A program made the position numbers and the translations under genes. From Cyclaneusma minus (Eukaryota; Ascomycota; Leotiomycetes; Marthamycetales; Marthamycetaceae), in assembly GCA_037179335.1 (NCBI GenBank), contig JAKZHN010000003.1:1364001-1428000 (forward strand): a stretch of 64,000 nucleotides of DNA, written 5' to 3'. Below are positions 55,279-64,000 of this stretch, in pieces. A model generated the notes under the pieces. That model ran no database searches, had not been told where the DNA came from, and worked only from the letters and a program-made list of their open reading frames with translations. The number at the start of each line of letters is the position of its first letter. Within the stretch, counting starts at the first letter, position 1.

Positions 55279-56303
55279 ATGCCTCACAACGATTGCACTC
55301 GCGTCACCACCGAATGTCCAGTCGAGGCCACCATTTACGGCTACTATCCCAACCTCGGCGCAAATGCATTCTTCTGTGCCTGGTTTGTCGTTTTTACGCT
55401 GATTACTGTTGTGCTGGCATGGAGAACGAGGGTCTGGAATTACTCGAGGCTGCTGGTTGTGGGGAATTTGTCTGAGTGTTTGGGATATGTGGGACGGTTG
55501 ATATTGCATGGGAATCCATGGAGCAACCCTGGTTTCGAGATGCAGATTTGCTGCTTGATTTTCTCGCCTGTGAGTTGTGGTACTTTGCTCTTCTATCCCA
55601 ATCACCTGAGATATCCCCAGTCACTTGCACCCCCAACCCCTTCTCTCACTCTCACTAACACACATCCCATCCCCCACAGTCCTTCTACGCCGCAGCAATT
55701 TACCTAACCCTAAAACACATTGCCCTCGAGATCGGCCCACAATTTTCCCCCATCCCCGCAGCCCTCTACCCTTGGCTCTTCATAACCTTCGACTTCTTCT
55801 CTCTCGTGCTCCAAGCAGCCGGCGGCGGCACCGCCGCCGCGGCCGGCTCTTCCAACCCCTCCATGGCGCTCACCGGCGCCAACATAATGCTCACCGGCAT
55901 CGTCTTCCAAGTCGCCACATTCACACTCCTCTACATCCTCGTTTCCATTTTCTGTTTCAATGTTTATCGCGCTCGCCATACGCTTTCCGCCTCCTCATCT
56001 GCGACACTAAGCTCCAAAGATTTCAAGATATTCGTCACGTGTATTGGACTAGCTAGTCTGTTTGTGTATGTGAGGTGTATATATCGCATTGCGGAACTGG
56101 AGGGTGGCTGGGCGAGCAGCGTGATGAGGGATGAGAATGGGTTTATTGTGTTAGATGGGGTTATGTGTGCGCTGGCAGCGCTGTTTTTGGCGTTGGGACA
56201 TCCGGGGTTTTGGTTTGGGAGGATGGTTGATGAGGAGAGGGATTGGTTGGGGAGGAGGAGGGGGAGAGGGGAGGAGAAAGTGGAAAGGGATGGTGGTGAG
56301 TAA
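55279..56303 (+). CDS. RTA1-like seven-helix membrane protein
   Basis: Exons 55279-55569 and 55680-56303 encode 304 residues. Seven hydrophobic segments follow an N-terminal segment with two Cys (CTRVTTEC). RTA1-family markers are YYPNLGANAFFCAWFVV, NLSECLGYVGR, AAAIYLTLKHIALEIGP, ITFDFFSLVLQAAGGG, GANIMLTGIVFQ and VRCIYRIAELEGGW, and the hydrophilic C-terminus is rich in Arg, Glu and Gly. Family members (Rsb1, Rta1, Rtm1) are lipid-translocating or stress-resistance proteins of the plasma membrane. Which lipid or stress is involved cannot be told. The 110-nt intron (GTGAGT to CCCACAG) contains a copy of the 19-bp repeat core (CAATCACCTGAGATATCCCC). Confidence 0.9.
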
Positions 56304-56403
56304 GGACAGCGGAAGGTCAACAATCACCTTTTCTTCTGTGGCGGTTGGCTGCGACGAAGAGGGGATATTTTGGTGGGCAGTTTTTGTTGTGTTCCAAGTT
56401 GAC

Positions 56404-56502
56404 CTCTTAAAACGGGATATCCAGAATCACTGGGAGTATCCAGAGTGACTGTAATCATCCAGCTTCACCGGGAATATCCAGAATCACTAGGACTCCCCCG
56501 AT
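56404..56502 (+). repeat. degenerate 19-bp ATATCC tandem repeat
   Basis: Four or five units near GGGAATATCCAGAATCACT directly downstream of the RTA1-like gene: GGGATATCCAGAATCACT, GGGAGTATCCAGAGTGACT, GTAATCATCCAGCTTCACC, GGGAATATCCAGAATCACT. Confidence 0.75.
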
Positions 56503-59500
56503 TGTGACAAACCGGCAAGATCCCACAACCTACTCAATGTGCTCTTATACTTCTGAGACGCGTTCTAAACCTGGAAAACAGAGATTGGCGGTTAGATTAT
56601 AGTGGATGTCGCAGACGTCATCGTTTCGGCGCTCTCGTACTATAGAAAAGGGAAAGCATGGTATTGAAGCGCCAGTCGTGCGCTTGGGAATAGTAGGATC
56701 TTGCATGCATAACTGACCAACCTTCCATCCAAAGAAACCTCAAACCAGCATCGCAGGAAGCCTTAAAAAGGATCCGTCGAGCGCCGTACAGTTACCTGAC
56801 ATTCTTCCCTTGCTCTTTTCTTTTAGTCTGAAGATCTTTGATGAAGCCACAGTCGCCAGCTTTGAGCCTGAGAAAGCCATGTAGACGAGACTAGGGCATA
56901 TTTCTGCTATGATGGAAGTACTTTACCAGGGCCTACATAAGTAAGCCTTGTGAGAAAAATCCGATGTGACAATCTCGGGAGGTGGCTGGGGAAATATAAG
57001 TCCCTCGAAAGTTTTTCAACAGACCGAGACTATATAAGGACGTTGCTAGGAGCTTTGGGAGAGAAATAGAAAAGACATACTGTTCATCATGAAGTCTTGG
57101 TAGGTATGGTTTGATAGCATGTATGATGTGAAGGGCCTGAGGGCGAGAAGAATGGCTTTCGATAAAGCGAAGGGTCAAGTGCCGTGGAGATGGTGTAGGG
57201 GATTCACTGGAGCCTGGATGGAGCAATTCTCTTGTGACTGCAACACGATGATTATTGTCTTGGGGACAAAAGGAGGAGGGGGGAGGAGAAAGGAGTCTGG
57301 CAACATGTTGGTACAGTCTGGTCGCTCGGCAGCTTGCAATTCTGCGAGATGATTGAGATTTAGATTGAAATGATAAGTTGCTGAATGTAAAGAGAGCAGC
57401 GTGAAAGGTTGCTTTCATTTCTTTCCTTCACTTCCATTCCACGTCCCGACTCCCATTCAATGCAACCTCTGCACTTGGTATGGGGATGTCCTCGTCTTGT
57501 GACAATAAATACGAATGAAGAGAATGGCTTGCTCTGTAGCTTACAAGGGACCTAGACACGACTTACACTCATCAAATTCCATGTTATCCACCTTCTAGTT
57601 CCACCATCTGTGAATCACCAAAAGCAACGATAATCTTGCAAGCTCCATTGACGCTTGCTTGATCTTGCTTCGCAGAGACCCTGGCTCCCTGCCTGCAGTA
57701 GACGCGCGGACCTGAAGGCAAATATATGCACAATCTTGCATTCTGAGCACTGGGCAAGAATGGAGGGATTCAAGAGGAGAGAGTGAGATCTTTCAGAGCT
57801 CTTCTTACATTTCGAGCCGTACCAAAAGCAAGCACGAAGCTTCCTATGCCCATTCGGAATCTCTCCGCGTCTCGTAGTATCGCGCACAGACGGGGCAGTA
57901 TCTGCGTTACCTTTGCTTTTTGCTTTTCATCCGGAGTCCTCGGACGTGGCACCAGCCATCTCGAGAAAAGGAAGTCCAAATTCAACGGTATGAAAAGAGT
58001 CAAAGAAGAAAGCGGGAAGCAAGTAGCGGGAGAAGACACGTAAGTAAGACGCGGAAGTATTCGCGGTTTGTAGGGACGGTAGTGGATAGCATGAAGGGGA
58101 CGAAGATCATGAGGAAGATCATACAGGGCCTTCACTAATCTTCCAATGCGGCTCTTAAAACAAGCCTCAGCTGCCTGTCGTAGATCATGGATCCACTGTT
58201 GAGACGAAGGGACTGCGCAATCGCAAGTCTGAAGTAGTATCACTTACCTATCGATAAGTGTTTCTGACTGCTTCAGAGTATGCTCCGTATCTGCATATGT
58301 GAAAAGTCAAAAGAGTGACCGCACATTTATGCAGTGTTTAAAGAAAACGGCAGTACTTGCGATAACGTGCCATTGGGCTGCTGGTAAGGGTACTGCAACA
58401 AGCAAGTGTTGGCGGTTTCCGTCCGACTTCCAGCATGGAAGAATGCCAAACTCGGACAGAACTGCAGTGTTTGAGCATAACGGCTCTCATGGGTCGGACG
58501 AAGATGTGAAATTTGTGGAGTATTTCGCGGACGAGCGAAACTTGTCGGGTTTCATGGGATGGCTTTCTGAATCAAGCGGGAGGGGTAACGGGCGCAAGGT
58601 GAGGTGAGCGAGACAGCACGTCTGATGTGAGTGAGGTAAGGTCGAGTCGGATTTTGGAGAGGCTGCGACCGACGCAGCACTAAAAACCAGCTGGGGCCCG
58701 AGAACGGCCAAGCGCACGCGAGCGTGGAGACCGGCAAGACCCTGGCTTGGTGGAATGGGCTAAAATTAGCTGGGGGCACTGGGAGATCTTTGGAGCTGGA
58801 GTGGGGAAATATCCTGAATTCTGATATGATGTGGACATGCATATCCAGGGTAGCCAGATGGTGGATGTATCTGGTATCGGATGGCAGGTGTAACTGTACG
58901 GAAGTTTCGGAGCTGGAAAGCCCGAGACGGTAGATTCCCAGCCTATGTTTTTGGAGGAACTTAACTCATGAGGTTGGCTGGGTTGCTGGACCTGGACCTG
59001 GACAGCTGGAGTTACTGGATGAAGATGAGGAGACGGGCGCGGCGTGTTTCCTGATATTGTGGATGGTCTCGGGGAGTTGTCTTGACCGGAAGGCCGAAAG
59101 CAACATAGATTCTGCAGGAAGCTTGTTTTGATGCGACAGTGACATAATATGAAGGGAGCCGGACAAGATTGCGAGGAGGGGAACTTGATGCGGCAGGACG
59201 AGATTGGTGGTGATTGGTATCGCAGGCCTGACGCTGCAGTGAGAATGAGATCATCTGTTCTGTAGGACAGCATCAGTGGAAGTCCTTGACTTTCTGCTTC
59301 GAGGCTTGAAAGCAAAAGCCTCGCCCTCAGGTTTGAGGTCAATCAATCGCATTCTCCACCGTATTTGCAATTTCGGCGTGGGGAAATGCGCGCTGCCGCC
59401 AGCGTCTGATACATGTACCAGACCCACCGTGTAGATGATCTCCGCTAGTCAGGAACATGCAGCGTTCTGTTGCTGCGTTGCAGCTTGACTGGAGAAGAGC

Positions 59501-59961
59501 CGTGCTGGGGGACTCTTGATTATGGGCTTCGAAGAAAGTTGGCGCGGTCGAAAATAGGAAGAGCCCAACTGACGCAAACACATGTGACTGAGGGAATGTC
59601 ATAGCCAGACTGAACAGAGATACAAACGGGCAGAGCGATTTATTGGAAGAACAATTGATAGGAGAATCTGAATTCGCAGGCAATTTATCGTAATATTGGT
59701 GCTCTACTCATGAACTATGCGATGCCGGGCGGGCTGCTTAGCCGCGGCCGTCCATCGCCTGTGCCTGCTTACTAAGGTGCCGTGTTTCGCCCGCCCACGT
59801 CCCCAGTAGTCTTCAACATCACCAGCGACGACCTCTTCCCGACCTCTTCCCGACCTCGACACCGCTCCATACTTCTTACATGTATTCATTGCGCCAATAT
59901 TCTGCCAAGTAGCATCTGAAATATCGCAGATGCTTATGACGCCGGCCATACTGCGAACGCG
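56503..59961. other. long gene-poor stretch
   Basis: Several minus-strand frames of 100-220 codons (56933-57418, 57770-58243, 58680-59342) show no motif, and their starts and ends do not fit exons that I can join. I call no gene over these 3.5 kb. An unrecognised, intron-rich or RNA gene cannot be excluded. Confidence 0.4.
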
Positions 59962-62756
59962 ATGTTGAGGCCCGCAACACCGCTGACGGTGCTGCTCGGA
60001 GTCGCATTCGTCTTACTGCTCATCTCGACCCTCTCGACTCCCATCGTCAAGGGCATTCCGCTGGCCACCTTCGATGGCGTCGACTTCGGAGTCTTTGGCT
60101 TCTGCCAGGCCTCGAAATGCACGGGGCCGGAGATCGGATACGATGTCGGTATGTCAAGTGCGACTGACGCAACCTCGCCCTTGATGATACTAATACGCTG
60201 GTCTTCTAGGTGGCCTCTTCACTCCCAGCGAAGACTCCGACTTCGATCTGCCTGTCTCAACACGAGATACCCTCTCAGCAATCCTCATCGTGCATCCAAT
60301 CGCCGCTCTCATTACACTCATCGAACTGTCTTTAGCAGCTGCCGCTCATTTTCACTCGCCTTCGCATTCGCCTCGATACCTGCTCGGCATCTTCATACTC
60401 AGCATTCTCGACTTATTAGTTGCGCTCCTTGCATTTCTCGTCGATGTCTTGCTTTTCGTTCCGCATATGGCCTGGGGCTCATATATTGTTCTTGCAGCTA
60501 CTATTCTAATTGCAGCCAGCGGCATTGTATCATGTGCTATGCGAAGGACCCTAGTCAGCAGGAAAGCCCGAAAGAAGAGGATTGCCGAAAATGCTGAGAT
60601 GAGCGGGGAGAATTTCTACAACAGACAGGCGGCGATCACAGTACCGCCAATCCCTGAGCCAACTGCGCCTTTGGTCAACGGAGGTCCTGGAGCTGACAAA
60701 ATGCCGGCTTTTGCGACGTATGAGGCCAACCAGGCGGAGAGAACAAGCGATGAACGGCAGCCATTGACAAGACGAACCACTTCAGAACGATCGCCGGTTG
60801 ACGCAGCGCCTATGAGTGGAGGTAATGGGAGCCAGGAATCGCATCGACTTGATGGAGGAATGGGAATGGATGGTGCTTATGGCCAGCCCGGTCCAGTTGG
60901 GCAACGAACACCGCCAAGGGGAGGCATGAGAGGAGGTATGAGGGGAGGCTACAATGGTCCACCAAGGGATGAATACGGAAACCCACTGCCAGCAGCTGCA
61001 GCATTCGCTGGGCCACCCGGAAGTCGTGACCCGTTTCAGGAGCCAATGTTACGAAATGAATACTCAAACGGATCAATGAACAGCAGAGGAAGAGGCGGAC
61101 CACCTGGTTATCCCAGAGGACGAGGAGGCCATCCACCAATGCCAAATCGCGGCGGGTATGGATCACCTGGGAGGGGAGGTTACGGACCGCCTCCTGCGAG
61201 AGGAGGTTACGGACCACCATCGCGGGGAGCTTATGGACCGCCAGGTCGAGGAGGATATGGACCCCCAGTTCGCGGAGGTTATGGACCAGGACCATACGTT
61301 GGTCCTCCACAGCAATACGATAATATGAATCCGATGATGGCGGGAGCAGCAGGAGGTATGGCAGCAGGAGCAATGATGAGAGGAGGACGTGGTCCGCCAC
61401 CAGGATATCCTCAGTCAGGACGTGGTTACTCCAGAGATCCCTCGCCAGCTCCTTCCAACGCAGGTTCGAATTACAGCTATGGACGAAGGCCTTCGGCAGA
61501 CGGATACGCGCGTGAACCCGTACCACCGATGCCGGTAAACTATGCTGCACAACCCACGCAGGGACAATATGTCGCATATCCTGGAAGGAGGCCAAGTGAG
61601 GATGCTGCGTATGGCGGGAGAAGACCAAGCGAGGATGCTGCATATTCTGGAAGACGGCCAAGCGAAGGTACTCTGCCTCGAGCAGAATCTCCCCCTCCGT
61701 TGCCGATACAGAGCAACGGCATGCATAATTCACCGGTAGGCCAAGCCATTGAGATGGATGCTACCTCTGGAAGTCCAGCGCAGCCACCCCAGGGATTTGG
61801 AAACCAGTATGGAGGAATAAGGGAAAGCGATGATGACGTTGCGGGCATGGTCAGTCTGCAGCAGCAGAGACAAAACTTGACCGTACGCAGCAATGCGATG
61901 AGTCGTCAGAGCGAGACTAGTCACTACAGTGCAGACGAGTAAGTTTGCGATGTCCTATTCATTATATACAGATACTAATTGTGATAGTCCTGGTTCGCCA
62001 ACAAAGATTGCGTTCAATGATCGTGGAAACACTTACCATCAATCCCCTTTAAATCCAAATCCTACAAACGAGCCCGTTGAACTCCCTACTCCAGTCGAAC
62101 ACATTGTCAGCCCGATAATGAGCAGCAGTCCACCCCAACAAGGACAACGTCGCATGAGTTCCGCCGACAACTACTACGAAGACGTCGACCCCCGCTTCGC
62201 CGAGCCCATCGAGCTCGACCCCATGCCCAACGTCCGCGACTCCGACCTCGCCACCCTCCCCTCATCCACCATGCTCCCCGGCTCCCAAAACCCCGCTCTC
62301 GCCAACTACAACAACTCTCTCCACCCAGTCGGCAACCACACCTTCTTTGAAGACCCGCATGCCGGCTCCCGCTCGCCGGCCGAGTCCGACCGCAGCAATT
62401 TCACCAGCGTAAGCCAGCGCGGCGTGAATCCTCGATGGCCTGGCAACGGACCGACTTCAGGAATGGGCGGACCACCGATGGGCGGACCACCGATGGGCGG
62501 ACCGATGGGTGGACAGATGCCGAGCTATGATGGAAGAGGCTATGGCAGTACGCCGTCGTTGATCAATCGCCGTCCGGTACCTAAACCCAGAGATGACTTG
62601 GTGCTGAATTCGAATCCGGATTTCCAGCTGCCGGGCATGGGTGGTAGGGGACGAGGCGGTATGCGTGGAAGAGGAATGGGTATGGGTGGCGGCAGGATGC
62701 CGGCTCCTGGCAGCGGATTAGGGGGGGCCCAGTCGGGTCCGTATCCCGGGACTTGA
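59962..62756 (+). CDS. palI: PalI/Rim9 pH-response membrane protein
   Basis: Exons 59962-60148, 60210-61938 and 61988-62756 encode 894 residues. The N-terminus LRPATPLTVLLGVAFVLLL then STLSTPIVKGIPLATF, GVDFGVFGFCQ and CTGPEIGYD is the PalI/Rim9 signature. Four membrane helices occupy about 8-28 and 85-175 (SUR7-like topology). The long cytoplasmic C-terminus (about 185-894) is rich in Gly, Pro, Arg and Tyr with RGGYGPP-like repeats (about 380-440), GRRPSE repeats (about 540-570) and terminal MGGPP and RGRG repeats. PalI assists the PalH/Rim21 sensor in the alkaline-pH pathway that activates PacC. Introns are 61 and 49 nt. The tail is longer than in many orthologues. Confidence 0.9.
61141..61310 (+). 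repeat. RGGYGPP-type codon repeats in palI
   Basis: At least five repeats of about 11 residues (variants of GRGGYGPP) in direct order, preceded by related GYGSP units. Low-complexity, probably disordered region. Confidence 0.7.
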
Positions 62757-63939
62757 TGATACCGTTTAGGGGCATTTACAAACGAGGGTTTGATTACGCG
62801 ACTTGATGGTCGATTAGCTCTTTGACGTTGAATCATCACCCACCGTCTCCACGCGAACTACGACGCACGCACGCTTTCTATACAAATTCCCCGACAGGGT
62901 CGACTGGTTTCTTTTTTCTCTTCCTGCGTTAATGGCATGAAATTGCATTGGGATCGGGCTGTTTCTGGCATCCGGCACATGGGATCACACGGTGTTGGGG
63001 AGAAGTGTCTTACTTCATCTTGCTAGCACGGGGACATTCTGGGAATAATAGCCTTGTCCTATTGTCTCCCGCACTACTGCTTGCTACTAGCGAATCCATC
63101 ATTGCTTGTTTTATTGGTTTCTTATGGGGGGAAAGGAGAGGAATGGAATGGGACTGGAATGGGCAAATCAAGGCAAGCAAGCAAAGCATCAATCTACTAT
63201 ACCCTTTGAAAGGCCTCTGAAGAGGAGGAGGAGGAAGAGCGTTACGCGGGATTAGGGGGGCGAGAGGCCCTGGTTAGCGGAGGGGGTTGGAAGGAACTCC
63301 TGGGAGGGCTGGGCAGCTGTGTGAGTTGTGTAGATAGCTAGCTAGATGGGTGGAACGGATTAGGAATTAATACTGTTCTACTCAACCTCTTGGAATGTCG
63401 TGTTTTTGGGGGAAGGTGAATTTGACGATGTGCTGCAGAAGTGAGACAGACTAATTTACGTTATTCCGGACGTCCATAGCGAGAATAGTGAGAATCGCTT
63501 TTGTTTACCACAGTTTCGACGAGTTTGTCGGAACGCTTGCGCTATCCCCGTCGTGTCTGGACATCGAGGACATTGTATAAAGCTAGTTCCGAGATATTGG
63601 CAAGCCAGAATTCGTGTTTTCTACAGAGTGAGCGATCATCAGACATCAATACCGTCAAGCTGCCCATCATGGTCCATGATCCGCAAACGCCACGCTGGCA
63701 TCTGCTTTTGACTTGTTGCGTGACTTCTAGGAGAAAGCCGGGAAGAGACCGACCAGTTTACAAATTTCTTTCAACATCTCTGAGCGTTAACTTGTAATTA
63801 TCTTTTGCCTATAATCCACCGTTTCAGTCTCTCTTACTGACCGAGTCGTCAAGGTTAACAATAATGCAAGGCTCCAACACCAATTCACAAAACCCACTTG
63901 GGGCCCCACACACCTTCATCATCCCGAACATTGAACATA
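62757..63939. other. convergent intergenic stretch
   Basis: 3' flanks of palI (+) and the partial dehydrogenase (-). No gene recognised. Confidence 0.4.
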
Positions 63940-64000
63940 TCAGCAAATCCCCTTTCCACCATCAACCTCCATACACACCCCCGTAATAAAACTAGCTTCG
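63940..64000 (-). CDS. short-chain dehydrogenase, 3' end only
   Basis: The last 20 codons of a minus-strand gene that continues past the window edge. They read EASFITGVCMEVDGGKGIC then TGA (stop at 63940-63942). The pattern S-x-(I/F)-TG-x-x-x-x-VDGG is the conserved C-terminal strand of classical short-chain dehydrogenases (SDR). Everything upstream lies outside the window, so substrate and cofactor cannot be judged. Confidence 0.65.
   Translation of the reverse strand, partial: EASFITGVCMEVDGGKGIC

Noticed and set aside
58680..59342. 220-codon minus-strand frame
   Set aside because: Ser/Pro/His-rich without motif; no intron signals linking it to other frames.
60810..61733. 307-codon minus-strand frame
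   Set aside because: Antisense shadow of the repeat-rich palI exon.

Overview
The window is nuclear DNA of a filamentous ascomycete (Pezizomycotina). It has intron-rich genes with short GT-AG introns (about 49-374 nt), branch sites of the CTGAC/CTAAC type and typical fungal families: a PalI/Rim9 pH sensor, a BimC kinesin-5, RTA1, Gdt1, a telobox Myb protein, Vps62 and fungal MFS transporters. A Dothideomycete is my best guess, but nothing seen here proves the class. No virus, prokaryotic operon or CRISPR array was seen.

Layout. 1-2.7 kb is gene-poor. 2.9-7.8 kb holds a minus-strand tandem array of four F-box-like proteins with CxxC pairs; the first contains an intron that appears to have arisen from a 51-bp tandem duplication. 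8.3-10.8 kb has Elongator subunit Elp6 (+) and ribosomal protein eL37 (-). 13.4-15.1 kb has a Gdt1-type Golgi cation exchanger (-). 16.6-20.5 kb has a telobox Myb protein with a TTAGGGTTAG site in its own promoter, then an L-rhamnose mutarotase-family protein. 21.3-24.1 kb is an MFS exporter (-). 25.5-32.1 kb has a thioredoxin-fold protein, a methyltransferase, a metallophosphoesterase (-) and an Ayr1-like reductase. 32.2-35.4 kb is non-coding and holds a diverged tandem array of about 380-bp units. 35.5-37.2 kb is a UPF0183/PHAF1 protein (-); 38.0-41.7 kb is kinesin-5; 43.5-44.9 kb is a Vps62-family membrane protein (-); 46.7-48.9 kb is a Cys-rich fungal protein of unknown role. 48.9-50.8 kb carries tRNA-like elements. 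50.8-54.3 kb has histone H2A.Z (-) divergent from a peroxisomal-type acyl-CoA dehydrogenase; 55.3-56.3 kb is an RTA1-like protein; 60.0-62.8 kb is PalI/Rim9; and the 3' end of a short-chain dehydrogenase (-) runs off the right edge.

Most genes are unrelated housekeeping genes rather than a pathway cluster. The unusual content is in the non-coding DNA: a dispersed, degenerate repeat of about 19 bp with a GGAATATTCC core that occurs both between genes and inside introns, several tRNA-like elements, the 380-bp array, and recurring CACGTG sites upstream of genes. All exon boundaries were read by eye from splice signals, reading frame and family alignment from memory; no search was run.
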